Assembly: GCF_009730915.1 (NCBI RefSeq)
Contig: NC_052476.1
Coordinates: forward strand, 21,495,257-21,559,256
DNA length: 64,000 nt
Direction of reading: 5' to 3'
DNA from: Dioscorea cayenensis subsp. rotundata
Lineage: Eukaryota; Streptophyta; Magnoliopsida; Dioscoreales; Dioscoreaceae
Position 1 is the first letter of the stretch. Each line of letters starts with the position of its first letter. A program made the position numbers and the translations under genes. Positions 34,681-46,624 of this stretch are shown here, in pieces. Under the pieces are notes generated by a model that worked only from the letters and a program-made list of their open reading frames with translations, did not search any database and had not been told where the DNA came from.

Positions 34681-34850
34681 ATATGTGCTAATTGACACAT
34701 TTTCAAACGTAGAGAGCCTACGTGGGCATATTTTCAAGAGTAAAGGGACTATTTGATAGCATTTTTTAATAGAGAGACAAAAAAAGAAGAGACAGCAAAG
34801 TAAATGGACCAATTCGGATATTATAAATAATAAATATGAACTAGGATGAG
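34681..34850. mobile_element. Truncated copy of the foldback MITE family
   Basis: Shares CTAATTGRCACATTTTCAAA, GAGTAAARGRACTA and AGAGAGACAAAAAAAGA with the MITE at 45015-45300. Only one half of the foldback remains. Confidence 0.6.
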
Positions 34851-35313
34851 GTTGTTCATCCAATATTAGGATGCAACCAAAGTAACACAAGCATGTTAAG
34901 ATTGAACCAAGTTGCAAAACTTTTCAAAGCTAAAGATAAATTCATAAAAAGAGAGATGATCTTAACAATGAAATTTATCGCCCATTTGTAACTAGGAGAA
35001 GAAATTGTTAGGACATAAACAAAGTAACACAAACATTGATTTAAGATTGAACCAAGATGCCAACTTTTCAAAGCTAAAGATCAATCCACAATCCACAGTA
35101 CACAAACACACAAAAGAAATTTAGGAGAATAAAGTGCAAACATGAATTAGAATAATTATTTGGAATGAGTGATTGTTTAAATTATATATCATTGAAAGGA
35201 AGAGCAAATAAAATTACCATTACATGAGTACTAATCTTGAATAAAATCACAAAAACAATAAAATCCAAAATGACACTGACATTAATAAATAATAAAGAGC
35301 GATCTACAATTTT

Positions 35314-35580
35314 CTAGGAAGACTTGTTGAAGGTGATTGTTACTGGATTAGCGCCTGGGTTTGCTACAATGATTGTGATGTTTCTTGTTGTTGTGTTGAT
35401 CGATACTTGGGCAGTGCTTGGAGTTACTAAGGTGATCCCTGGTGATATTTCGACATGATGTTCCTGCTTTCCTGATTTAAAAAAAGTGGGACATTCCGGC
35501 CATTTCCACCCATAATGAGAGTTGTTGTCAGGTTCTTTTCCTGAGACGGTCATGCCGATGCTAAGACCAGTTGTAAACAT
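35314..35580 (-). CDS. Small orphan protein, copy A (intact, 88 residues)
   Basis: I do not recognise the family. The product is 88 residues, starting MFTTGLSIGMTVSGKEPD and ending PVTITFNKSS. It has no signal peptide or transmembrane segment and one Cys (WPECPTFF). The second half alternates hydrophobic and Thr/Ser/Asn residues (HHVEISPGITLVTPSTAQVS, then NITIIVANPGANPVTITF), which suggests a small beta-sandwich. The gene has an acceptor (TTACAG) 5 bp before the ATG and a 621-bp AT-rich intron (35586-36206). Its non-coding first exon ends at 36207 with GTAAGC, and a TATA box lies at 36308. The same architecture appears in copies B, C and E. Against copy C there are about 7 replacement and 2 silent differences, so purifying selection is not obvious. 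Expression is unproven. Confidence 0.7.
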   Translation of the reverse strand: MFTTGLSIGMTVSGKEPDNNSHYGWKWPECPTFFKSGKQEHHVEISPGITLVTPSTAQVSINTTTRNITIIVANPGANPVTITFNKSS

Positions 35581-36206
35581 TGTATCTGTAAGGATGAATA
35601 GAGTGTAAAATTGTAAAAGTGGTTTAGTAAAATTTTTCTTTTGTCTCTAGTTGAACCAATACAAGCCAATATATATATAAATTGAGATTCACAAATTATT
35701 CTTTAACTTCTTTCTCAAGAAAATAACTTTAATTTAAAATATCTAAAGAATCATTGCAAAATAATATCCTTCCTTATATATATATATATATATTCTCTTA
35801 AAATATACTCCTGCCTAAAGAATCATAACAAACGAATTTCCTTTTTTTAATAAAACAAAGTAATATCTTTCGTTAGATATATATATATATATATATATAT
35901 TCTACTAAAATATACCACTATCTAATATGGAGTTTAATATGGCATCATATCAATAACATATATATTAATTTAAATTTTATATGAGTTATTTTTGTGATGA
36001 AATTAATCAAATTTAAGCTCAAAATAAATAAAGTGAGACATGATTTTGCAATTAGAATTCTATGTTGGCTCTATAAATTATTAAAAATTACAGAATATAT
36101 GAAATCTAAATATACTATAATAGTTACACAATAATAAATAATTTTTTATAAAAAAATACTAAGCAATGAACTATATGCAATAATTAGCAGAAAGGAGGAT
36201 GCTTAC

Positions 36207-36319
36207 CTTCGAATAAAGCTATTGAACCAAAACAAAGGGAATTGAAATTTTTGCACTGAAAAGAGATCACTAATTTGATATTGATAGATTAAGAGTTCAT
36301 AATATTGGTTTATATATAC
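36207..36319 (-). promoter_or_regulatory. TATA box and non-coding exon 1 of copy A
   Basis: On the minus strand TATATATAAACC (36319-36308) is followed by a short leader containing GTGATCTCTTTTCAGTGC and TTGGTTCAATAGCTTTATTC, then the donor GTAAGC. The leader is kept in copies C, D and E, and in a more diverged form in B. Confidence 0.65.
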
Positions 36320-36829
36320 TATTTGTTATAAAAGTTATGATTTTAAATTTTAAAATATATCATCATCCAGATTATCTATTATTAAGATATAAAAGTAATA
36401 TAGATCACTTTATTTGATTTAAATTCAAAATTAGATTAATGGTTTGGAATTCTCCTAATCTAATTAGGATTACAACTTTAAAAAAATCCTCTAATTAAAT
36501 TCGGTCAACAATGTTATTGATATTTAATCACAAAATATATGAATATGTGTTAGAGATTTGACAGATACAAAATCCTCTAAAGCATATACATGGTTTTTTT
36601 AAGATTTAATTATTAGAATTTGTTAATGAAAGGGAAGCAATCTTACATGATTTTTTTTCCTCTTGGTTTTTTTAGTATATATATATATATATATACTTTG
36701 AATTCTTATGAGGGATTGGGCTGGATAAATTTTGATTTAAAATTTGAATTTATGGATAAGTATTGGCTTGTTTTGAAGATTTCTAATGTTGGATCTCCTG
36801 AATAAACGATTTGTTAGTTTGTTATCTTA

Positions 36830-37200
36830 TTTTTAGATTTTTTTTTTTTTTAAATTCATTATTTTTTTATCTCTGATTGTTATCATGATATATTGAGTAA
36901 TACTAATTCTTTTCTAAAAAGAAATTTAAATATATCTATTCTATTTAAATTATGATAAACTAAGTCTACGAAAGTCCGTATTTTTTTTGGAGGATTTTTA
37001 TATAAATAGTGATTTATCTTTCTTTTTTTACCTATGATAAGCTATAATTTTTTAATTAAATTTAACATTAATATTATTTTAAAATTTTATTATACCTTAA
37101 TTCATTATTTGAAGAAAAAAATTCCTATCGAGGCAGGCTTGTGCATGCCTTGATTTCCTTGATTTCCTTGATTTTAAAGTCATAAGTTTGCTTCGACAGA
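36830..37200. repeat. Direct repeat, copy 2 (left part)
   Basis: Second copy of 34015-34600, missing the (TA)n-containing stretch, ended by the poly(T) of LINE-3. The remaining part of this copy resumes at 38632. Confidence 0.85.
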
Positions 37201-38630
37201 ATTTTTTTTTTTTTTTTTAAAAAAAAATGGATAAACCACTTCAATTAAAAAAAAGAAAGAAACAGTAACAACCACATCACACATTGTCGCAGAACAAAAC
37301 AGCGCTACAGAACACCACAAGAAGTGGAACAAAAAATAAAAGCACACAGAACTGACACGAGACATGAAAGGGAAAGACAACGAAAATACAAGCCGCCACA
37401 CCGCGCCTGGAGAGCTCAGACGACTGGCCCGTGGTCTGGAACTGTGTCGCCTCAGAAGGAAGATCTCCTCTTGCCTCTTGAGAGGAAAAGCCCCCTCCAG
37501 CCTCCTACACCTGAGGGTCAGCAAAGTCCAAGCTTCAGCCGATGGCGTCACAGGACTCCACCAACTTCGCTTTAGGGCTCTCAGCAATTGAAGAGAACTA
37601 CGACAATAGCATCAGATCAATTTTAATCATAAGAGCATGTGTAGACAAGCAATTATCATTAAAAATTGCAATTATTTCTAACAATCCAAATATTCCACAC
37701 AATAGCCTTGACTACTAAGTCCCCCATGTCTCTACAAGTAACATAAGATCTCCAGGGACCCATACCAAATGCATAGAAATGGGGGGCTCCGGGAGATGCA
37801 GGATCTCCACATAACTCCACACCTGTTTCGCAAAAGAACACTACAGGAAAAGATGATCAACCGTTTCCAAGCCGGCATGACACAAGACATAGGTAGCTGT
37901 AGGGAGCTTATTGCATCTACGCTTCTCTAAATTCTCAAGGGAGAGAATCCTATCTTGCCATACCAGCCAGTTGAATACGGAAATCTTTTTAGGACATAGG
38001 TTACGCCAAAAAAAATCGCGCAATAGGACACAGCAGCCCCCCGTCAATCAGGAAATTATAAAAAGATTTCACTGTAAAGATACCATTTCCTGAAAGTCTC
38101 CACCATTTTCTATTCCCCGAGCGCAGGCCCCCGTAGTCGAGTCCTAATAGCCTGCATATCAGGATCAGCCGAGAAGGGGGCAATATCAAAGAAGCTCGAA
38201 AGCTCACTGATAGTACCATTGGGTGCTCGTGTCCTACTAAATTCTTCCGGCCAAATGTTCATAGACCACGGCCATTGACCCACCGATCTTTCCAAAAAAA
38301 GGTCTCCGTCCCTGAATTGACGCCTTGCACCACACATCCTCTTATGGCCGGTAGACAGCTCAGAGCCTCTTTCCAAAAGAAGGAAACTCTACCTGATTGC
38401 CTGGGAAACATGTTCCAACATTGAACACCGTAATTAAATTGGATCACTTTCGCAACCCCCCAAGATAAGTCCGTCATGAATTTCCACCACCATTTACCAA
38501 ACAAAGCTTGATTAAAGCAGTGTAAATCTAATATTCCCCATCCCCCAAGATCTCGGGGGCGACACAAATTTTTCCAAGCCACCAATCTTCTTTTAGGGTG
38601 GTCAATGTCCGGTCCCGTCTACGAATCCAG
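37201..38630 (-). mobile_element. LINE-3: 5'-truncated LINE 3' end with zinc-binding tail
   Basis: Poly(T) at 37201-37219 marks a poly(A) tail on the minus strand. Upstream are fragments of the LINE ORF2 C-terminus: VAWKNLCRPRDLGGWGILDL (near 38580), FFWKDRWVNG, MNIWPEEFSRTRAPNGTISE and CHAGLETVDHLFL (near 37850). These match the zinc-binding tails of LINE-1 and LINE-2 but are more diverged. Several stops occur. It sits inside repeat copy 2 and is 5'-truncated before the RT core. Confidence 0.8.
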
Positions 38631-38631
38631 T

Positions 38632-38700
38632 TAAGCTTAAAATGTAGTTATCTACCAAACTTAGCTCGGCCCAAACCGGCCCGACCCATTATCAGGTCAA
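38632..38700. repeat. Direct repeat, copy 2 (right part)
   Basis: TTAAGCTTAAAATGTAGTTA followed by CTACCAAACTTAGCTC matches 34617-34680 beyond the LINE-3 insertion. Confidence 0.8.
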
Positions 38701-38789
38701 CGTCAAGCTTGGGAAGGATTAGTTTAATCCAAAATCAATAAAGTTTAATAGTTCTTCTTAATTTAGGATTAGAATACATCAATAAGAGA

Positions 38790-38823
<34 letters not shown>

Positions 38824-38935
38824 ATTGAATTTATATAGAACATAAAGTTCAAACTTATTGCAGAGACATCAACTCCTCTTGATATTGTTTATTTGTTGTA
38901 TAACCAACTTGAACACATAACAACTGTCTGCAAAT

Positions 38936-41750
38936 CTAATCAGCAGCCATGACGCAGTCAATAGCTTCTTTGCAGATTCCTGTCATTGTAGCTTCTGGTC
39001 CATAGACCTGCAAACATAATATTAATATAAGAATCATCGGTTAAGGTTTCTTCAAGCACTTTTCCGGTTGTTTTTCAAAGATGTTTAAAGCTTGCTTAGT
39101 TTAATACTTCAATGTAGATATTAAGATATGAAGATTGAAGTTTACCTCAAGTGGAATGCCGAGTTCCTTGCCCAAAGCTTGCATTTTTGCCAAACCAGTC
39201 TGATAGTTTGGACCGCTTCGACGAACATAGATGTGCATTCTTGCAGCTTTTAGCTTGGATTCCTGCAATACATAAATTAGATATGAGAAATTTTCAGTAA
39301 CTGTGACACAGTCACACAGGTAGTGATATTTGATTAATCACACAACCTTCTCCCTCAGGGCTCTAATGATTCCATTAAATGTAGAAGCGACATCAGTGAA
39401 GTTGGCTATTCCCCCGCAGATGAGAAGAGCTCTTTTGCGACCATCAGGATCAGCAGTAGCACACCGCAGTCAGTCATGGAAAGGAGGATACAGTTTATGA
39501 ATTTGTGCAGGACTGGTTGGTTATGAATAAAGACAGTGAGTGCATCAGGTTCATACATCAAGAACAACTCTTGCATACTGCAAGACCTCATCCTCCTTAG
39601 GTGCTCCACTGTATTCAGCATAGTTTCCAAGCTCAGATGCGTAGCCCAAGTCTCCAACCTGGTAATGAGAATCAAAATAGCACATCAAATTTTAAAAGAT
39701 TGATATAATTTTTCACCACCAGGAGAATTGGTATTTTTTAGCATAAAACTTTGAGAAGGAGATTGACACATGAATTTGTAAAATTGTCTCTCAATCTTAA
39801 GGAAGTGAAGTAGTAAACAGGAAACTTTATGGTGATAGAGAAGCAGCTTACTGTATCTGAATATATAACACTTGCACCACCACCAGCCACCATCGTCCAA
39901 ATGCGTCCCTTGGGATTTAAAACAGTCAACTTCAAGGAGGCACTTGTCTGGAACAAAAAGAGTTTTAGAACAGTTAAGGCACATACGAATGTCATCAATG
40001 GCTTCTGCTAATTTATTTCTTGTGAAGAATCAGAGGAAGCAGGAAGCCAGCACAATTCATGTAAATCATTCATATGTTCTCATCATGGCTAAGTATGCAA
40101 GATCAAATATAGAGAAACAAACATACAGGACCTTCAAAAATTAACACCATAGATAGTTGTCGTCATTATTAATACAGAGTCTAAATATCTCACGGTATAA
40201 GGAAAACTGACTTTTAATTACCTTCTCGTCCAGTTCATGAATAAAGCTTTTGGCAGGGTTCAGGACTCTGCCAAATGGGAGCGGGAACTCGATGTTTCCC
40301 CACCTACACATTGTAAGAGCACCATTTTAGGCTCACGTTCAAGCATTTAATTTAAAACTAGTTACTAGATATTCATGGGAGTTCAAGAATACTTTTGAAA
40401 GTTAAAAAGTCACGGTGTCATCTAATTCTCCTCGCATGTCCAATGAGTACGGCTCCCCATTCACCAAGGTAAATGGATTCATCTCAAGGAAAGTGAAGTC
40501 CAAATCTGCAATTCATACAATCAATTAATTTCAACCAGTTTCTACATGGTAAAAGCATATAAGAATAACTTCAGAACATCCTTGCAAACACATAAAAAAG
40601 GAAAAGGCAAATGGTTGTTTCAGATGAATGACTTGCTAAACCAGTAAAGTTCCTCTTTTTGCAGCATTAGCATCAGATGCTGATTAATACATGCATAAAC
40701 ATACCTTGGAATACTGCAAATACACCCTTGATGAAGTCCCCAATTTTCCCTCTGACCTGTTCCAACAGATACATCCAATAAAAAATCGAAGAACACCAAA
40801 CAACAACTCATTCATACAGAGAAAGTGTGAATATAATAAATTTTACAAATTTTCTAGAATAATTCATTCAAAAATCAAAAGGATTATGATCAAACAAATT
40901 AAACTCCATAAAGCACCTCACATCCAGAGGAAGAGTTGCAATCAAAGGGGCACAAGCTTCAGACGTCATGGGCTTCTCAGTTGGAAGGAATATAGTCCTA
41001 ACCTGCAACATCAGTCACCAGCAGCAACCCGCATAAAGAAGAAGAAGAAGAAGAAGAAGAAGAAGAAGAAGAAGAAGAATAATAATAATAATAATAATAA
41101 TAAGAGAAACAGAAAACACGTTTAAAAAAATGGAGTTTTGATTGCTTCCAACCACACCTTGTCCCAATTCTCCTCAATTTCAATCCCACCACACTCTGAG
41201 AAGCTGATAGTGCAGCCAAGCCTCTCCAAGACGATGGAGAGATAATACTCCTGGTCATGAGGAACAAATGGCTCCACTATGAATGTGGTAATGGGAGCCT
41301 TGCATCCTCCCATCTCAACCTACAAAAATCCAATAAAAAGAAAACTCAACTTTCTAAACCAATTCCTTAATTGCATACAAATTCAGAACCCAAAAACAAA
41401 CGAACAAACAATCACCTCCACTCCAAGCCTTCCCTTCACAAAGTGAGCCAAGTTCAGAGCCACCAACCCACTCTTCCCTCGCTTGCCAAACAGCATGTCA
41501 GGCTTCACTACAAGTTTCATGGATGAAAGCCAAGGCTCCTGGTTTACCAACTCAGTGAATTCCGTCGATTGCGTAACCTATGTATATCAAACCAAAGAAT
41601 TACCAATCCGTAACAACAAAATCCCAAACGAACACACAAAAAAAAAAAAACCTGAGCGGATAAGATTTAGAGGTCGATTCCGGCCAAACGCTTGAGATGC
41701 TGTTTGAGTAGCCTCTTGGAATCATACTCCCTGATCTTCTTGCGCGCCAT
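38936..41750 (-). pseudogene. ACLA: ATP-citrate lyase subunit A (ACLA), 12 exons, decaying
   Basis: ACLA is the ATP/citrate/CoA-binding subunit of the cytosolic heteromeric enzyme that makes acetyl-CoA. Exons (minus): 41750-41652, 41577-41416, 41319-41158, 41002-40922, 40756-40705, 40505-40393, 40303-40222, 39947-39852, 39658-39557, 39463-39347, 39262-39146, 39007-38936. They read [119 protein letters not shown] and [12 protein letters not shown]. Lesions: codon 28 is TAA (41669-41667) where CAA (Gln) is expected; exon 6 has a frameshift at TTTTTAAC (near 40410); the exon 10 acceptor reads GG instead of AG (39465-39464); and a few codons are missing in exon 2 ([11 protein letters not shown]). 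Introns are kept, so it is a decaying duplicate. Confidence 0.9.
41038..41103. repeat. (GAA)n(AAT)n microsatellite in ACLA intron 3
   Basis: About 13 GAA units are followed by about 8 AAT units between exons 3 and 4 of the ACLA pseudogene. Both strands show long artificial open frames here (poly-Lys/Asn and poly-Ser/Tyr), which are not genes. Confidence 0.95.
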
Positions 41751-41984
41751 AGATGGAACTCTGGAGAGATCTGGTCTCGACGGAGATGAGAATGATGAGA
41801 AGCGATGGTTAGTGCTTAAAAGCTCGAAGCTTTATCTACCCTTCATCGCCGTCGCCACCACCACCAACCAGCATTGACGCCGGCTTCATTGGTTTATCAA
41901 TGAACTTTTCACATATAGTCCTCTTCAAAATTATTTATTTATATATAACCCCCCAATGTTAAATATTTCTTTTATTTTGAATAT

Positions 41985-42690
41985 TTTAGACTGCCAAGAG
42001 ATTTGTGGATTTTGATATTTTGAATCGTCTCGAGATATGTATATTGGTTGATCATGAAAATTAAACATTTTAGATTGCCTAGAGATTTGTACTCTTGGAT
42101 AATCTTGGGATTTGGATATTTTGAATCACCTCAAAATATGTTCTCTCGGTCAATCTTGAGATTTGGGTATTTTAGACCGCCTTGGAATATGACCTCTTGG
42201 CTGATCCTGGAAATTGTATATTTTGGATCACCTCGAGATATGTGCCCTCAGCTGATCTTGAAAATTGTGTATTTTAGATTCCCTCGTGATTTGTGTTCTC
42301 AGCTGATCTTGGGATTTGGATATTTTGTATTGCCTCAAGATATGTGCTCTGAGCTGATCTTGGGATTTGGATATTTTGGATAGCCTCGAGATTTGTGCTC
42401 TTGGTTGATATTGAGATTTGGATATTTTGGATTGCCTCGAGATATGTTCTCTCAGTTGATCCTAAGATTTGTGTATTTTAGATCGCCTCAAGATATGTGT
42501 TTTGAGCTGATTTTGGGATTTGGATATTTTGGATCTCCTCGAGATCGATGTTTTTAGCTGATCCAGGAATTTGAATATTTAAATTGTCCAAAATTGACTG
42601 ATCTTGGGATTTAGATATTTAAAATAGTCTCGATATATGTGCTCCTGACTGATATGGGTTTTGAATATTTTAGATCATATTTCTTGGCTG
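41985..42690. repeat. 51-bp minisatellite, about 13 degenerate units
   Basis: Each unit resembles TGATCTTGGGATTTGGATAT followed by TTTGGATTGCCTCGAGATAT and GTGCTCTCAGC. The period is 51 bp (17 codons), so a plus-strand frame stays open for 111 codons (42048-42383) with a repeated LILGFGYF..PQDMCSE-like unit. Related unordered fragments (GATTGCCTTGAGATATGTG) recur at 53240-53420. It lies 235 bp upstream of the ACLA start. Confidence 0.85.
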
Positions 42691-43019
42691 ATCCTAGAGT
42701 ATATCAAATTTGTTTATCTCATATTTTAAAATTTTGATTTGAATTTGGGCGTGTATTTAATTTAATTTTTTTATATAAAAATAGAGAGACAAAGATAACA
42801 TAAACAACACTAAGCAACACGCAACCCACCACAAGGAGATGAGGGAGAGGTTTCTTCAGAGTGGCACTCGTACCACTTGATATAATAAAAATTGAAAAGC
42901 AAATCAAATTACTACTACTTGTGTTGGTGAACAAATCAAATTGAAGCTAATATTAAATAAAATGACAAAGACAATAAAATCCGAACTAGCACTCCACAAA
43001 TTTCATGAAGTCAAATTAA

Positions 43020-43287
43020 TTATTGGGAAGACTTGCAAACGATGTTTGTTACTCCATCAACCCTTGGGTTTCTTACAGTGATGATGGTGTTGGTTGGTGT
43101 GGTGTTCATCGATACTAGGACAGTACTTGGGATTACTAAGGTGACTCCTGGTGATATTTCTAGATGATGTTCGTGCTTTTCCCAATTTAACAACAGTTGC
43201 ACGTTCCGTCTTTTTCCACCAATAATGAAAGATGTTGGATTTTTCCCTTGAGATGGTCATGCCGATGACAAGATCAGGTGACGACAT
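43020..43287 (-). pseudogene. Small orphan protein, copy B (frameshifted)
   Basis: Diverged member of the family, starting MSSPDLVIGMTISREKSNI. The frame breaks at GGGAAAAGCAC (near 43183), where copy E has GGGAAAGCAC: one extra A. After the shift the remainder (HEHHLEISPGVTLV to NIVCKSSQ) continues to the stop at 43020. The acceptor before the ATG, donor GTAAGC at 43796-43791 and TATA box (43894-43883) are all still present. Confidence 0.75.
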
Positions 43288-43796
43288 TTTATCTACAAAG
43301 ATTGGTAGAGTGTAAAATTGTAAAAGTGGTCTAGTAAAAATTTTCTTTATTTCTAATTAAACCAATACAATTCAATATATATATACAAGTTGAGATTCAC
43401 AAATTACTCATAACTTCTACCCAAGCAAATAATTTTAACCTAAAATAGCAAAAAGAATTATAACAAAATAAATACATAGAATATCTTCTCTTAAAATATA
43501 TACCCAGCCTAAAATGGAGTTTAATATAGCATCATATCTCTAATAAATATTAGTGTAAATTTTATTTGAATTATTTTTGTGATGATGGTAATCAAATTTT
43601 TGTTTAAAATAAATAAAGTTATACATGATTTTAAAATTAGAACCCGATCTTGGTGCAGCACTGGCTGACTACAAAGCTCTCATCAGACTATAAAATGCTA
43701 AAATTATATAATATACCAAATCTAAATAGACCTAATAGTTGCGCAATGATAATTAGTGAAGTATATGTAATAATCAACAGAAACGTGGATGCTTAC

Positions 43797-43894
43797 CTCC
43801 AAACAAAGTTATTATACCAGAACGTATGCAAAAAGAGACTTAATTTGATATTGATTTTAATAGATTGAATGCTCATGGTACTGGTTTATATATA
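43797..43894 (-). promoter_or_regulatory. TATA box and exon 1 of copy B
   Basis: GGTTTATATATATATAAT on the plus strand at 43883 gives a minus-strand TATA box. It is followed by a diverged leader ending GTTTGGAG before the donor GTAAGC. Confidence 0.55.
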
Positions 43895-43899
43895 TATAA

Positions 43900-45014
43900 T
43901 ATTTTTTTATAAAAGTTATGACTCTAATTTTTAAAGTATATCATTATCTAAATTATCTATTATTAAGATTAATATAAGATTTTAATGATAAAGATATATA
44001 TCAATTTATTTTATTTGATTCCAAATTAGATTAATTGTTGAAATCACTTCAAATCTAATTAGGACTATAAGTTTAGCGGATTCTCCTAATCAAATTAGAT
44101 CAACAATGATATTTTTAATCAATACTTGATTAAATCACAAAATAAATAAATATATTTGATAGATCAAAATTGCTTTATAAAGATTTTGCACAAAATCCTC
44201 TTGACAATATGAAAGTCAATTTTTTCTCTCTTCAAATTTAATTATTTGAATTTGTATGTGAAACAAAGTAAAAATATGATATTATGTGGCCTCAAATAAT
44301 AAGAGTTTTTGTGAATTAATATTTTGATTGGACACGTGGTAACATGTGATAGGTCAAAACTAGTGACTTATCTAGTTCTCAAACCAAGCAAGTTGAACCC
44401 ACTTATATGTTAAATTTTGATTGTTTATGTAGAAGTCTAGTAATAAACAATTACTAGCAATGGATGTCTTACACTATAGGTTTTTCATGCTAATTAATAA
44501 AATAAATTTAAAATTAAAATCAAATAAAAAAAATAATATACAGTAATTTATATTTTTTTCATAGTCAAATATTTTTAAAATTAACTAGTCAATTTTTTTA
44601 TCAAATACAAAATAAATAATAAATAAAATCTATAAAAAGTGATATTCTATCTCGAATAACTACAAAGTTACATGTGTTTATTACATTACATAACCCAACA
44701 TGATCGTGCATAGCCCCACAATCTATAATTTTTTAGATATTTTTAGGTTTATATTATTGAAAATTATAATCATTCAAATTAACGAAATTGTTTTGAATGA
44801 TTATTATTTTTAGTTTTATTGGCTTTCAATTTTCTTCTTCAGTTTTTTAATTTGATCATGAATGGGATTAAGACTTGTATGTTTTTTTAATGATTAATTA
44901 TTAATGATCAAATTAAAGGATGCTTTCCTATTAATTGCAAATCATGCACAGTTACTGTTAAATGTTTAGGATGTTTTCTTCGGTTAATGTTAGCTTTGGA
45001 GAATAAAATATAAA
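43900..45014. other. AT-rich spacer between copies B and C
   Basis: The first 300 bp is the copy B upstream region, similar to that of A, C and D (ATTATCTATTATTAAGAT, AATTAGATTAATGGTT-like). No gene or recognisable element is seen in the rest. Confidence 0.5.
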
Positions 45015-45300
45015 GGTATAATACCCGAATTAGTCTCTCTACTTTTTTTCTCTTTTTTTTTTGGTCACTCTACTCAGTCTCTCTACTCTTGAAAATAGAC
45101 CCACTCAATTTACTTTTAGTCTTTTCCCAACTAATCCCTCTACCCTTGAAAAAACATGGGCTAATTGGCACATTTTCAAACTTAGAGGGCATAAGTGGGC
45201 CTATTTTTAAGAGTAAAAGAACTACCTGATAGCATTTTTGAATAGAGAGACAAAAAAAAGAGAGAGAAAAGTAGAATGATCAATTCGGGCATTATAAATA
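45015..45300. mobile_element. Foldback MITE, about 286 bp
   Basis: Ends GGTATAATACCCGAATTAGTC and (inverted) TTATAATGCCCGAATTGATC. The interior is an imperfect palindrome of TCTCTCTACTTTTTTTCTCT / CCCACTCAATTTAC-type blocks. It is related to the MITE at 62115-62436 and the half copy at 34681-34850. No coding capacity. Confidence 0.7.
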
Positions 45301-45775
45301 ATAAATATGGACTAGGATGAGGCTGTTCATCAAATATTAAGATGCAACCAAAGTAACACAAACATGTTTAGATTGAACCAAGTTCCAAAATTTTTCAAAG
45401 CTAAAGATAAATTCATAAAAAGAGAGATGAACTTAACAATGAAATTTATTGCCCATTTGTAACTAGGAGAAGAAATTGTTAGGACATAAACAAAGTAACA
45501 CAAACATCGATTTTAAGATTGAACCAATATGCCAACTTTTAGGAGAATAAAGTGCAAACATGAATTAGAATAAGATTGCACATTCTATACGTTATAATGA
45601 GATTTATTATTTATTTAATTATTTGGAATGAGTGATTCTTTAAAATTATATATCATTGAAAGGAAGAGCAAATAAAATTACCATTACATGAGTACCAATC
45701 TTGAATAAAATCACAAAAACAATAAAATTACCATTACATGACATTAATAAATAATAAAGAGCGATCCACAATTTT

Positions 45776-46042
45776 CTAGGAAGACTTGTTGAAGGTGATT
45801 GTTACTGGATTAGCGCCTGGGTTTGCTACAATGATTGTGTTGTTTGTTGTTATTGTATTGATCGATACTTGGGCAGTGCTTGGAGTTACTAAGGTGATCC
45901 CTGGTGATATTTCGACATGATGCTCCTGCTTTCCTGATTTAAAAAAAGTGGGGCATTCCTGCCATTTCCACCCATAATGAGAGTTGTTGTCAGGTTCTCT
46001 TATTGAGACGGTCATGCCGATGCTAAGACCAGTTGTAAACAT
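45776..46042 (-). CDS. Small orphan protein, copy C (intact, 88 residues)
   Basis: Same family as copy A and its closest relative. It starts MFTTGLSIGMTVSIREPD and ends PVTITFNKSS at the same length. Replacements relative to A are in SIRE/SGKE, WQEC/WPEC and the NTITTNNTII/NTTTRNITII stretch. The acceptor TTTATAG lies just before the ATG, the donor GTAAGC at 46624-46619 and the TATA box at 46746-46735. The homology with the A locus continues about 400 bp upstream of exon 1 and about 500 bp downstream of the stop, so a whole locus of about 2 kb was duplicated. Function unknown. Confidence 0.7.
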   Translation of the reverse strand: MFTTGLSIGMTVSIREPDNNSHYGWKWQECPTFFKSGKQEHHVEISPGITLVTPSTAQVSINTITTNNTIIVANPGANPVTITFNKSS

Positions 46043-46624
46043 TGTATCTATAAAGATGGATTGAGTGTAAAATTGTAAAAGTGGTTTAGTAAAATTTTTT
46101 TGTCTCTAGTTGAACCAATACAAGCCAATATATATATAAATTGAGATTCACAAATTATTTTTTTAACATCTTTCTCAACCAAATAACTTTAATTTAAAAT
46201 ATCTAAAGAATCATAGCAAAATAAATAATAATATCCTTCCTATATATATATATATATATTCTGTTAAAATATACTCCTGTCTAAGGAATCATAACAAACT
46301 AATTTCCTTTTTTTAATAAAACAAAATAATATCTTTCGTTCGATATATATATATATATATATTCTACTAAAATATACCACTATCTAATATGGAGTTTAAT
46401 ATGGCATCATATCAATAACATATATATTAATTTGAATTTTATATGAGTTATTTTTGTGATGAAATTAATCAAATTAAGCTCAAAATAAATAAAGTAAGAC
46501 ATGATTTTGCAATTAGAATCCTATGTTGGCTCTATAAATTATTACACAATAATAAATAATTTTTTATAAAAAATAATAAGTAATGAACTATATGCAATAA
46601 TTAGCACAAAAGGAGGAAGCTTAC

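Noticed and set aside
40998..41267. Poly-Ser/Tyr and poly-Lys/Asn open frames
   Set aside because: They are translations of the (GAA)n(AAT)n intron microsatellite.
42048..42383. 111-codon repetitive protein as a real gene
   Set aside because: It is a translation of the 51-bp minisatellite. No start context, promoter or splice signals, and the units degrade outside the frame.
42048..42690. CRISPR-like array
   Set aside because: The repeats are contiguous and degenerate without unique spacers, and the genome is a plant.
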